This document shows, in pieces, positions 14,868-22,345 of a stretch of 64,000 bases of DNA; position 1 is the stretch's first letter; each line of letters starts with the position of its first letter. Made by a program: the position numbers and the translations under genes. Origin of the DNA: a virus; the IMG/VR virus record IMGVR_UViG_3300034190_002878, positions 1 to 64,000 of that record; one strand, 5' to 3'. The notes below the pieces were generated by a model. That model was not told where the DNA came from, searched no databases, and saw only the letters and a program-made list of their open reading frames with translations.

Positions 14868-15565
14868 TCTGCTGCCTCCTGTTCTCTGCCTTGAAGTGCC
14901 GAGGCCGCTTTCTCGCGATCTTTTCTTGCCTTTGTGCGAACAGCTAATTTCTTCAAAGTACCACCTTCAATCGGCTTAACTGGTCTGGTCTGAATCGCCT
15001 GCTGGAGTCTTTGAAGTGTTTCTTTGCCTGCCTTCGCTCCGACCTCAGCAGCGTCGTCAATATATTTTGTGACTGCACGCAGGATGTCGTCAACATGAGG
15101 CCCGACAACTGGGTTGTCCTTAAGTGTCTTCAATAGCTTTTGAATTTGTGGCATGTACTTTTTAAGTAACCCACCCAAATACTTTGACGCCTTTCCAGCG
15201 TCATCGCCAAACTTTGTCAAGAACTTTCCGCCCTTTCCTACAACATCTCCCACCGCTGGGATCATTGATAGAAGAGACAAAGCTGCCATAAAGTATTCGC
15301 CCTTGCTAATGTATAGGCCAGCATTGGCCAAATCGGCCCCTTCTCCAAAGCCCGGAATTAGACCGGCCACATCTAGTGCGAGATGAGGAAGCTCATTCTT
15401 AGCAAAGCTGGCTACATCTGAAAGACTAATCTCGTGCAAATTATCAATCCGTTTTGACTCAGCAAGCATGATGGAACGTTGACGTTGCAGTTCCCACCTC
15501 TCTGCCAAAACAGCTTGAGATTCTTCTTTAATAATTTGTTTAAGTTGTGACTTGGTAATTCTCAT
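14864..15565 (-). CDS. Tagged putative internal head protein with pretoxin-like membrane region (233 aa)
   Basis: The product begins MRITKSQLKQIIKEESQ, the clearest copy of the shared tag. Residues about 55-105 (LDVAGLIPGFGEGADLANAG, then EYFMAALSLLSMIPAVGDVV) closely resemble the hydrophobic pretoxin segment found before toxin domains in many bacterial polymorphic toxins, a segment thought to be membrane-associated. The rest is a helical, Lys-rich region with no nuclease or other toxin motif visible, ending in a charged tail. The start follows the previous gene's stop by 4 bases, with a weak ribosome-binding site. Capsid packaging and delivery into the host envelope at infection is a hypothesis. 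Confidence 0.6.
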   Translation of the reverse strand: MRITKSQLKQIIKEESQAVLAERWELQRQRSIMLAESKRIDNLHEISLSDVASFAKNELPHLALDVAGLIPGFGEGADLANAGLYISKGEYFMAALSLLSMIPAVGDVVGKGGKFLTKFGDDAGKASKYLGGLLKKYMPQIQKLLKTLKDNPVVGPHVDDILRAVTKYIDDAAEVGAKAGKETLQRLQQAIQTRPVKPIEGGTLKKLAVRTKARKDREKAASALQGREQEAAE

Positions 15566-15569
15566 TTAT

Positions 15570-16163
15570 TTACATTCCGTATCCACCGGGAGCGGTTGCA
15601 GGCTCAGACGATGCAGGCTTCTTTTTATCTTTTGTGTCTGAGTCTGGGTCGTATGGTCCCACAATTGTGTCAACATTAGGATCCATAATATCTTGGTATG
15701 CCGCATTGGCCATACCAGCAACTAATGCAGCGGCCAATGCCGCGAGTGGTATGCCAAACTGAGCGGCGACATTCGCTGCAAGGGCATCGTTACCCAGATA
15801 GTTTAGAAGCATGTCATATCCGGGCATTCCCATGGCTGGATATAGAAACGTAGGCCCAAACAACGCTAACGAAGCGAGAGCCGCTGCTCCGCTGCCGCCT
15901 TCCTTGTCCTCAGACATAACCTTTTGCAAGACACCCTTTTTTGCCATGTCAGCAACTATCTGCTTAACCATGTCTTTGATCTTTGGGTCTTTCATTGCTT
16001 GCTTCATTACCTTCTGTCCTACTTTCTTGATTGAAGTGTTAGGAGCATTAGGTGCCATCATTTTGGCTATGTCAACGGCAACTTCTTTTTCTGATACTTC
16101 ATTCATAGCTTTTTGAAGCTCTTCTTTAATAATTTGTTTTAACTGTTTCTTTGTAAGTCTCAT
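15570..16163 (-). CDS. Possible internally initiated second module of the two-module tagged protein
   Basis: In-frame ATG at 16163 is preceded by AGGAGAA with 9-base spacing. The product would be 197 residues and start MRLTKKQLKQIIKEE, exactly like the stand-alone tagged proteins. This looks like the start of an ancestral separate gene whose upstream neighbour lost its stop codon. Whether both forms are made cannot be told from sequence. Confidence 0.4.
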   Translation of the reverse strand: MRLTKKQLKQIIKEELQKAMNEVSEKEVAVDIAKMMAPNAPNTSIKKVGQKVMKQAMKDPKIKDMVKQIVADMAKKGVLQKVMSEDKEGGSGAAALASLALFGPTFLYPAMGMPGYDMLLNYLGNDALAANVAAQFGIPLAALAAALVAGMANAAYQDIMDPNVDTIVGPYDPDSDTKDKKKPASSEPATAPGGYGM

Positions 16164-16805
16164 TGCAGTGTTCTCCTGTAATCCCTTCTGTGATACTTTT
16201 GTTCCAGCTCCCAAAGCTGAATATCCATCATAGGCTTTTGCATCTTTTGTTTTCATGTCTTTGACTTTACCCATAAAGAAATCATACATTGACTTGTTTT
16301 TGCTACTAAGAGATTTATAAGCAGACATATCGCCGCCTTTTGCTTTTGCCAAAGCATCCATGATAGGGGCAAACTTAAGGTTCGTATCCACTCGGTCTGC
16401 TCCTTTTTCGATTTTGAGGTCTACATATGTGCTAACAAAACCAAGAGCAGCGGCTGCGTCCACGGCCTGCTCTGACCCAGTGTCCATTACTTGAGCAGCA
16501 GCATCCGCATCAGTATCAACATTATACTCGCCACCAGAAGCGTAGGCATCTTTAGGAAGGACAGCACCAGCAGAAAGTGACGCTGCAAGAGCGGCCATAA
16601 TCGCTCGCTTGCCATATCTTTTAACTAGACTATTAATTGAATCCATCACCCCTTCTTCAAGTTGAGACTTTTCGCCCTGCAACATGGCAAGAGCTGCTTC
16701 AGCTTGCTTAGGCTCTAGTTTTAAATTGTTGACGGCGCGCTGGGCTTCTGATTCCTTGTTGGCTTCATTAATAAACTCATTCCAGTTCTCTAGTATAATT
16801 CTCAT
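15570..16805 (-). CDS. Two-module tagged protein (apparent fusion of two internal head proteins)
   Basis: The 411-residue product begins MRIILENWNEFINEAN, a T4-like capsid-targeting form (F-I-x-E). At residue 215 it contains a second complete tag, MRLTKKQLKQIIKEELQKA. The first module has a possible membrane helix (about residues 68-85, IMAALAASLSAGAVLP). The second has a large Ala/Leu-rich hydrophobic region (about residues 300-365) and a Pro-rich tail. An AGGAG site lies 9 bases before the internal ATG at 16163, so the second module may also be made alone. AGAGGAA precedes ATG 16805. A late-promoter element lies 37 bases upstream, inside the primase gene. Mature functions unknown. Confidence 0.6.
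   Translation of the reverse strand: MRIILENWNEFINEANKESEAQRAVNNLKLEPKQAEAALAMLQGEKSQLEEGVMDSINSLVKRYGKRAIMAALAASLSAGAVLPKDAYASGGEYNVDTDADAAAQVMDTGSEQAVDAAAALGFVSTYVDLKIEKGADRVDTNLKFAPIMDALAKAKGGDMSAYKSLSSKNKSMYDFFMGKVKDMKTKDAKAYDGYSALGAGTKVSQKGLQENTAMRLTKKQLKQIIKEELQKAMNEVSEKEVAVDIAKMMAPNAPNTSIKKVGQKVMKQAMKDPKIKDMVKQIVADMAKKGVLQKVMSEDKEGGSGAAALASLALFGPTFLYPAMGMPGYDMLLNYLGNDALAANVAAQFGIPLAALAAALVAGMANAAYQDIMDPNVDTIVGPYDPDSDTKDKKKPASSEPATAPGGYGM
16161..16177 (-). promoter_or_regulatory. Internal ribosome-binding site and start codon
   Basis: AGGAGAA, 7-9 bases, ATG within the 411-residue reading frame, at the junction of its two tagged modules. Quality equals that of true starts nearby. Confidence 0.5.
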
Positions 16806-16817
16806 AGCTTGTTCCTC

Positions 16818-17747
16818 TTAGATCGCAAAAAGCCTTTGCAATAAATAGTTATCTTTTTCCACAATCGCCGCATCGTTTTTACGACTTTGGAACTCGTTTT
16901 TAGACATACTTCCAACATCTTCAACGCCACTTGTATCAATTTCATAAACTTTTACTCCGTACTTAAGCAACAGTCGAGCGATAGAGCGTGTCTTTTTGGA
17001 TGCATCTTCGTCCAAAGCCAAATAAACAGTGTTACCATTTTTAACAATGGCCTGAAAAAGAGCAGAAGATTCGCGAAGCGTTGATCCAAGAAGAGGAATA
17101 GCATTACCAGCCTTTATTGCGTCAAATACCCCCTCTACTATAATTATGTCTTCATCCCAATTTACATACAATTCATTGAAAATAATATCGCGGCTTGCAG
17201 GTGGGTTCTTGTATCTTGGCCAAGCGTCACCATAAGAGCGAGCAACAAAATAATTTGCGTAGCCATTTTCGTTAAATGATGGAATCACAATACGACCACC
17301 ATATTCTCCATCGGGACAGTAGCCAATCTTCCACTTGAGGATGTCATGTTTAGTGATGCCACGCTTAGACAAGTAATTTAAAGCGATCTGTGAGGTCATA
17401 GAGGGCTTGCTACCCGTTAGGGTAACCAAGTCCTTGGGTAGATCGACGCGCTGCTCAGAGGGCGTCTCAGGCTCTGCAAACAGGAAGTCAAAGTCGGTGA
17501 TCTCCACTCGGTCCTCATACTTCAACCATTCGTCACGATCTTGGCGTGTTCCAAATTTACGAACAATGTATCCTAGATCACGACCTGACTTATCACAGAT
17601 CCAACACTTGAACACAGACTTGTCCACATTCACAGACAATTTCATCTTGTGATGCTTGCAGAACGGACAATGAAACAGATGTTCGTGGCCAGCGTTGTAG
17701 CTTCGGCCAAGAACATTCTTAATTATTTTAAGCTTTTCCTCTCGCAT
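16818..17747 (-). CDS. DNA primase (gp61/DnaG-like, zinc ribbon plus TOPRIM)
   Basis: Synthesises RNA primers for lagging-strand replication. The 309-residue product has an N-terminal zinc ribbon with Cys27, Cys30, Cys48 and Cys51 (HCPFCKHH and FKCWICDK). A DnaG-like core follows (about residues 115-180, including YLSKRGITKHDILKWKIGYC), then a TOPRIM catalytic fold with VEGVFDA (Glu204, Asp208) and LALDEDASK (Asp245, Asp247). It lacks a C-terminal helicase, as T4 gp61 does. It overlaps the resolvase gene by 25 bases. ATG 17747 is preceded by a GGGGG run. No replicative helicase gene is in the window. Confidence 0.88.
   Translation of the reverse strand: MREEKLKIIKNVLGRSYNAGHEHLFHCPFCKHHKMKLSVNVDKSVFKCWICDKSGRDLGYIVRKFGTRQDRDEWLKYEDRVEITDFDFLFAEPETPSEQRVDLPKDLVTLTGSKPSMTSQIALNYLSKRGITKHDILKWKIGYCPDGEYGGRIVIPSFNENGYANYFVARSYGDAWPRYKNPPASRDIIFNELYVNWDEDIIIVEGVFDAIKAGNAIPLLGSTLRESSALFQAIVKNGNTVYLALDEDASKKTRSIARLLLKYGVKVYEIDTSGVEDVGSMSKNEFQSRKNDAAIVEKDNYLLQRLFAI
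16842..16849 (-). promoter_or_regulatory. Candidate phage late promoter inside the primase 3' end (ACTATTTAT)
   Basis: Exact copy of the recurring element, 37 bases before the start of the two-module tagged protein, in the last codons of the primase gene. It would uncouple late expression of the tagged cluster from the early replication genes upstream. Confidence 0.45.
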
Positions 17748-18253
17748 ATAACCCCCGCTTTGGCAATCACTATTGAGTCTGCTTTATCATAGGACTCAGG
17801 CTTAGGGTTGCCGTTACGAGTATAATCTATCACGAAACTAGGCTCGTTGTCAAGTAAAAATTTTAAGACAACTTGTTTTGCCTTTTCGCCCCTCGGTATT
17901 TTGATGCCACAAAGTTTTCTGGCAGACGTAGCCGCGATGTATTCTGGCTTAATTTTATATTGATCAAAAACAAGCCAAGACACGATGCCGTTAAAACGAG
18001 ACAAAGTTGAGAGAGTCTTCGCAGATGAGAAACCTGAACGGAACGATTGTAGCGACTGTTCGATATAAATCGCTGTAATTTGTTTGCCGTATTGACTGTA
18101 GATTTGCTCCAAACCTGCTTTAACATGTATCACCTTTTCAAAGAAGTCTTTATATTTTCTTGTATCCCAAGCACCATTCAACACCACATTGCCATCTTGA
18201 TCTATAAGAGTATACCCTGTTATGCTCGTACTGATGTCAAGTCCGCAGACCAT
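17723..18253 (-). CDS. RuvC-like Holliday junction resolvase
   Basis: An RNase H-fold endonuclease expected to cut branched DNA before packaging or during recombination. The 176-residue product has the acidic triad of the family: Asp6 in MVCGLDISTS, Glu65 in IYIEQSL and Asp156/Asp159 in YDKADSIVIA. T4 uses the unrelated gp49 for this job, so this is a functional substitute. Two ATG codons are possible (18256 and 18253); I prefer 18253, which has GAGGG at better spacing and forms a TGATG overlap with the HNH gene's stop. It is followed by the primase in the same operon. Confidence 0.85.
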   Translation of the reverse strand: MVCGLDISTSITGYTLIDQDGNVVLNGAWDTRKYKDFFEKVIHVKAGLEQIYSQYGKQITAIYIEQSLQSFRSGFSSAKTLSTLSRFNGIVSWLVFDQYKIKPEYIAATSARKLCGIKIPRGEKAKQVVLKFLLDNEPSFVIDYTRNGNPKPESYDKADSIVIAKAGVICERKSLK

Positions 18254-18999
18254 CATCTTGCCCTCCCTCCGAATGTCTCTGTTTCTCTATGGCACGGAAT
18301 ACATAAGGTTCTTCCGTTCTCTATGTCCCACAACTCGTCGCAGTTATTGGCCTGCTCTGTGCTTTCTATATCGTTCTCTTTAAGTAGGAGACTAAGCGGC
18401 CTTATGTGATCGGCATTAAGATACCCCTTATCTCCGCAATGAACACAAGTAAAGTCATCTCTTGTAAATACCGCTTTTCTCCATTCGTCATACTTTTTTA
18501 GTGAGCGAACCGATTGATTTAATTTGGTAATTCCACCTTTCCAGCGAGGAGCGTTTTCCCCAAACCTAAAAATTCTTCCTGTTCTATGTCCTTCTAAATG
18601 ACTTTCACTTATCTTTGCCGATACTTCTTCTTTTCTTCCCAACTCTTCCATTTTCTTCCAGCGCGCAATACCAGCGCAAGAATAGGAACAATGCTCGGTC
18701 TTATTCCTCTCGCAAAAAGAAACCACAAAAGTCTTTTTACAAACTGGGCACTGTTTTTCTGTGTCGGCGTTCTTGTGAAAATGGTTTTTACATTTTATTG
18801 AACAGAACTTGGGGTTAGGTTTTCTTGCTTTAAACTCTTCGCCACAGTAAGCACAGGAACCCTCGTAAAACTTTGGTCTTTTTCTATAACTGTTTTTCTT
18901 GGAACAATTATTAGAACAAAATTTGCTATGGGGTCTTTTTGATGTAAAACTTTCCTCGCAGAACAAGCACCTATGTTCGTATATAGTTCCTTTTCCCAT
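18253..18999 (-). CDS. Free-standing HNH homing-type endonuclease with zinc knuckles
   Basis: The 248-residue product carries three or four small Cys-rich knuckles in the N-terminal 110 residues (CLFCEESF, CAYCGEEF, CPVCKKTF, each paired with downstream Cys). A NUMOD3-like linker follows (KISESHLEGHRTG). The C-terminal HNH nuclease contains CVHCGDKG, LNADHIRPLS and NGRTLCIPCHRE. This layout is typical of intron-less homing endonucleases in phages. It stands between structural genes and the resolvase and probably is a mobile insertion. Its ATG (18999) lies inside a palindrome overlapping a late-promoter element and has no clear ribosome-binding site. Confidence 0.85.
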   Translation of the reverse strand: MGKGTIYEHRCLFCEESFTSKRPHSKFCSNNCSKKNSYRKRPKFYEGSCAYCGEEFKARKPNPKFCSIKCKNHFHKNADTEKQCPVCKKTFVVSFCERNKTEHCSYSCAGIARWKKMEELGRKEEVSAKISESHLEGHRTGRIFRFGENAPRWKGGITKLNQSVRSLKKYDEWRKAVFTRDDFTCVHCGDKGYLNADHIRPLSLLLKENDIESTEQANNCDELWDIENGRTLCIPCHRETETFGGRAR

Positions 19000-19003
19000 A
19001 CTA

Positions 19004-19011
19004 TAAATAGT
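19004..19011 (-). promoter_or_regulatory. Candidate late promoter within a palindrome at the HNH gene start
   Basis: ACTATTTAT in gene orientation, forming part of the near-perfect inverted repeat CATACTAT-AA-ATAGTATG (18997-19014 region). It ends only 5 bases before the HNH ATG, closer than at other genes, so a transcript from it might be leaderless or start inside the gene. Confidence 0.4.
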
Positions 19012-19050
19012 ATGCTAAAGCACCAAAAGGTGAAGAAAGTGAGTTTTCTT

Positions 19051-20265
19051 TTAAAGATCCACACGAAGTTTAAAGGTTAGATCGCGATCTTCAGTTTTCT
19101 TTACCGGCGTTGCGACTGTGGCGATACCGATTACATTTTTATACTCATCGTAAATTGCAACTTTACTGATATAAGTTGTCTTTTTGAAGCTGGCTGTCGG
19201 CTCTGCAAAAGATGCGCTCACAGTATTTGCAATTACTCTATCTCGTTCAATATACTGATAGGTGCCTGTCAGTGGGTTGGCAAATGACGCACTGCTTTCT
19301 TGATCAATGTAAGTTGGGTTGTTTGACCAGTTTAGTTGTCCACGAGGAGCATGAGCCATCATCGTCACATTCGGGACATAGTGAGTGCCAGAGAACGCCA
19401 TCATGAAGCTAGCAGAGGCTCTAGTCTGTGTAGAAGCAGACTCACCAGAAGACCCTGTTATACCGTCGTTAGCGCCGACACCAAAGTATAGCCACCTAGC
19501 TTCGTCCACAGATGTTCCGCCAGTATATTTTAATTCTGTATCATTAAGACCCCACGCACCAGTTAAGCACAAGAAGCCTTCGTTGTAAAGCGCCACGCCA
19601 GCAACGGAACCTGAGTTAGGGCTACCATACGGGGCAACTTGAATAAGTTCACCGTTTCTGTTGATATCTCGGAGCTGACCGACCATCGTACCAGTAACAT
19701 AGAATCTAAGGTCAACGCTGCCTTTCTCAATAGAAGACCCATAAAAAATAGATGGGATTGAAATTAAATTAAGTGCTTGTGTTGCTTTGTTGCCCAACGA
19801 GGAAGAAAACTGGTAGTGCTTACTCAGAGGATTGTAAAAGTTTAGTGTATTCTTAAGTGCATCAACATGCTTTCTAGTTGAACTAGCAGAGAAGAAATCT
19901 CGCTTGATCGAAGCTGTTAACGGATATGATCCGGTAATCTTGGCCCCATACCCAAACTGCGTAAAGAAATCTGAATCGGAAATTGTTCCGCCTTCTCCGC
20001 GAGTCAATACCTCGACGCCACCACCCTTGGTGATCATCGGATGAATTAACCCTGTAGATCCTGCAAGACGGTCAACGTTTAATTCGTATAAGTTTACGAA
20101 ACCCGGATCTACGTTAGGCACACTTGGAGTAAAAGAACCAGACTGGAGAGACTTCCTGTTTAGGTACACTACCGAATCATAGATAAAGAACTCATATTGT
20201 GGATGAGTCTTTATTCTATTGTGGAAGATGTCGTCTGGGCCAAACCTGTGTAAACATGTGGGCAT
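19051..20265 (-). CDS. Virion structural protein, paralogue of the next gene (404 aa)
   Basis: ATG 20265 follows AAGGGGG. The 404-residue beta-rich protein has no membrane segment. Its C-terminal 110 residues match those of the 362-residue protein upstream: LNWSNNPTYI against FNYSSNPTYL, then VAIYDEYKNVIGIATV...PVKKT against VGLYSADKELLAVAKL...PLKKT, both ending RVDL/RLDY-like. The middle includes a Gly-rich region. It belongs to the structural block that starts at the tandem promoter near 22300. Tail or fibre component by context; family not recognised. Confidence 0.65.
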   Translation of the reverse strand: MPTCLHRFGPDDIFHNRIKTHPQYEFFIYDSVVYLNRKSLQSGSFTPSVPNVDPGFVNLYELNVDRLAGSTGLIHPMITKGGGVEVLTRGEGGTISDSDFFTQFGYGAKITGSYPLTASIKRDFFSASSTRKHVDALKNTLNFYNPLSKHYQFSSSLGNKATQALNLISIPSIFYGSSIEKGSVDLRFYVTGTMVGQLRDINRNGELIQVAPYGSPNSGSVAGVALYNEGFLCLTGAWGLNDTELKYTGGTSVDEARWLYFGVGANDGITGSSGESASTQTRASASFMMAFSGTHYVPNVTMMAHAPRGQLNWSNNPTYIDQESSASFANPLTGTYQYIERDRVIANTVSASFAEPTASFKKTTYISKVAIYDEYKNVIGIATVATPVKKTEDRDLTFKLRVDL

Positions 20266-20276
20266 ATTCTGCCCCC

Positions 20277-21365
20277 TTAGTAGTCTAGCCTAACACGCAG
20301 CGTAAGTTCGTTTGCTGGAGTCTTCTTGAGTGGCTCCGACAACTTAGCAACTGCTAACAATTCCTTATCGGCAGAGTATAGCCCAACGGTTGTAATGTAT
20401 GCAACAGGCTGGTCTCTAGAGACTTCCTTGACTCGAATCTTGCTGTCAGCAAGGTAAGTTGGATTAGAACTGTAGTTGAAGTCTCTGTGATTAGCTCGGC
20501 AGAAGTAGATTGTACTGTTAAGCTCTGTTGTGTTATTGAATTCAACGTTAATTAGTCGGGCTCGGAAACCATCAGTAGATGCCGTGATCGCAGTGCCAGA
20601 AAGAACTGTATTAACGTTAGTGATGTCAGCAGAGGTTGCAGTAGAACCAAATTGGAACCCTAGACCACCGTCAGCAGATGCAGTGAAAACTGATGCAGTA
20701 AGAACTGCGATACCTGCTTGGTAATACAACAAGCCAACGCCTGAATCCTGATTAGGAGTGGCAGAACTTGTATATAGGATACCGTACTCGCCTGCTGGTG
20801 AATTGACCTTGAATGCGGTGTCCGCTCCAAAGTCACCCACTGTCATTGAGTTAAGGAATCTAATGTCAGCGTTGGCTGTCTGGGCACCGGTTGCGAAGGA
20901 CATTCTGAATGTGTTCTTTTGGATCTCGTCTTTGGTAAGAAGTCGAGCGAAAGAAAGGAAGAATGCTTCTTTGATCTTGTTGCCACCGGTTAGATCGCCG
21001 TCTCTGTCAAATGGACGAATCGCACCAGTGTGGTCGAAACCAACAAGCATCTGTGCCATCTGAGAATAGATATTAATTTTCTTTTCTTGCATCTGCTGTG
21101 TGAGCGGTGCAGAATTTGAAAGAGCTGAGTCCGCAGAATACCCGACAGTGATATCAAGGATATGGTTAGCGGAGGAGCTAAGATACGGATAGTCGTAAAC
21201 TGACTGGAACATGCCGTGCGAGTAGTTCTTAATGTTTGTCTCGTTGGTTGTTCCTTCGACATAAGTTCCAGACACGATAGAACCGGTAATTGGAATAACT
21301 TCGTGTAGAAGAGTTCTTGTCGTGACTAGATCGTTATTGCTAAAAGTTTTATATGTAGATGCCAT
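20277..21365 (-). CDS. Virion structural protein, paralogue of the neighbouring gene (362 aa)
   Basis: ATG 21365 follows GGAAGG. The 362-residue protein is Ser/Thr/Ala-rich with many beta strands. The N-terminal half contains YKTFSNNDLVTTRTLLHEV and a central hydrophilic domain. The C-terminus (FNYSSNPTYL, ITTVGLYSADKELLAVAKL, LRVRLDY) is shared with the 404-residue protein downstream, indicating gene duplication. It lies between that paralogue and the 299-residue structural gene, all in one late block. Tail or fibre role inferred. Confidence 0.65.
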   Translation of the reverse strand: MASTYKTFSNNDLVTTRTLLHEVIPITGSIVSGTYVEGTTNETNIKNYSHGMFQSVYDYPYLSSSANHILDITVGYSADSALSNSAPLTQQMQEKKINIYSQMAQMLVGFDHTGAIRPFDRDGDLTGGNKIKEAFFLSFARLLTKDEIQKNTFRMSFATGAQTANADIRFLNSMTVGDFGADTAFKVNSPAGEYGILYTSSATPNQDSGVGLLYYQAGIAVLTASVFTASADGGLGFQFGSTATSADITNVNTVLSGTAITASTDGFRARLINVEFNNTTELNSTIYFCRANHRDFNYSSNPTYLADSKIRVKEVSRDQPVAYITTVGLYSADKELLAVAKLSEPLKKTPANELTLRVRLDY

Positions 21366-21379
21366 TTGTTACCTTCCTA

Positions 21380-22279
21380 TTATACCTTCTTAATGAATCT
21401 AACAGGAATATCAACTCTGTATCCTGTGCGTTGGCCGGTGACTCGAACAAATGTGTCGATGGTTCGACAGTTTACGGTCTCAATTGTCTTAGTTGATCCG
21501 AGTTTAGTGAACAAGTGGTTGCTTGACTCTAGATCCAAGGAGGCCTTAATCTTGAATTCTAGAATGGTTCCTCTGGAACCTGCAATTGTTTGTGTGGCTG
21601 TTGTTACTGATGTTTCTGTGTTCATGCCGACAAAGTTTGGATTACTATCAAGAGTTAGGTAGTAGCTAGCCATATTGTCATCGTCAATGTAAGAAACGGC
21701 TGCGGCGTTCGCACCATCAGCAGAGTAAATTGTTCCGAAACGATTATCAATCTCAATGATATATTGTGTCTCTAATAAAGAACCTGCCAAGGTTCTAGTT
21801 GCTGCAATCGCTGAGTTATCGATGCCCTGATCCAACCTAAATCGCTTTGCGTCTCTAAGGTTTGAACCATTAAAGATCCCAACCACGTTATTAAGGTTAG
21901 AATCATCCACCGCTGTTGCTTCATCAACAGCGACACAGAAAATGTTGTCGGCGTTAAATCGCTTAGTGTCGTTCGAGAATACCTCGTTCAATTTAACAAC
22001 TGGAAGATACAGGAGACCGGGATCGGGAATCGTAATCAACTTTGATTTCATTGAAGAAGCGTTGTTGGTAAAAGCTTCTAGGACAGGGGTTTGTAAGATG
22101 GATAAGTCTTCGTAACCACTCGCTGTAACAGCAGTGTAATTCGAATAATCAATCTCGTCGTCTCCGAATGCAAACGAAACAACGCGGAAACTACCGTCCC
22201 CTTTCGCTAGTCTCATTCTACCGGTATCTGTTAAGACGGCATCTAAAATGATGTCGCCACTATTATCTAAAAAGGCCAT
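21380..22279 (-). CDS. Virion structural protein with LT-x-x-GR module (299 aa)
   Basis: The 299-residue product starts MAFLDNSGDIILDAVLTD and continues TGRMRLAKGDGSFRVVSFAF, then GDDEIDYSNY. This N-terminal module recurs in the 356-residue protein at 29503-30573 and in structural proteins of other marine T4-like phages as I recall them. The rest is beta-rich and ends VPVRFIKKV-like. ATG 22279 has TAGGAG and two tandem late-promoter elements upstream, so it heads a late transcript. The exact virion location is unknown. Confidence 0.68.
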   Translation of the reverse strand: MAFLDNSGDIILDAVLTDTGRMRLAKGDGSFRVVSFAFGDDEIDYSNYTAVTASGYEDLSILQTPVLEAFTNNASSMKSKLITIPDPGLLYLPVVKLNEVFSNDTKRFNADNIFCVAVDEATAVDDSNLNNVVGIFNGSNLRDAKRFRLDQGIDNSAIAATRTLAGSLLETQYIIEIDNRFGTIYSADGANAAAVSYIDDDNMASYYLTLDSNPNFVGMNTETSVTTATQTIAGSRGTILEFKIKASLDLESSNHLFTKLGSTKTIETVNCRTIDTFVRVTGQRTGYRVDIPVRFIKKV

Positions 22280-22296
22280 GTTGTACTCCTATGATA

Positions 22297-22304
22297 TAAA
22301 TAGT
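22297..22304 (-). promoter_or_regulatory. Candidate phage late promoter, proximal of a tandem pair (ACTATTTAT)
   Basis: Exact element in the 66-base gap upstream of the 299-residue gene, 18 bases before its ATG. Exactly 20 bases separate it from a second copy, about two helical turns. Confidence 0.55.
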
Positions 22305-22316
22305 TCTTTTCCTTTG

Positions 22317-22324
22317 TAAATAGT
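22317..22324 (-). promoter_or_regulatory. Candidate phage late promoter, distal of a tandem pair (ACTATTTAC)
   Basis: Second exact copy in the same gap, 20 bases upstream of the first. Tandem arrangement is seen nowhere else in the window. Confidence 0.5.
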
Positions 22325-22345
22325 CAAGTTAAAATAATTTATTTG

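Noticed and set aside
17824-17853. TTGACA-like -35 box inside the resolvase gene as promoter for the primase
   Set aside because: The -10 box matches poorly (4 of 6 with 18-base spacing); not reported as a feature.
19002-19009. Exact T4 late promoter TATAAATA on the plus strand (also at 22295)
   Set aside because: No plus-strand genes exist downstream. I treat these as the reverse side of the ACTATTTA element, while noting the antisense option in the findings.
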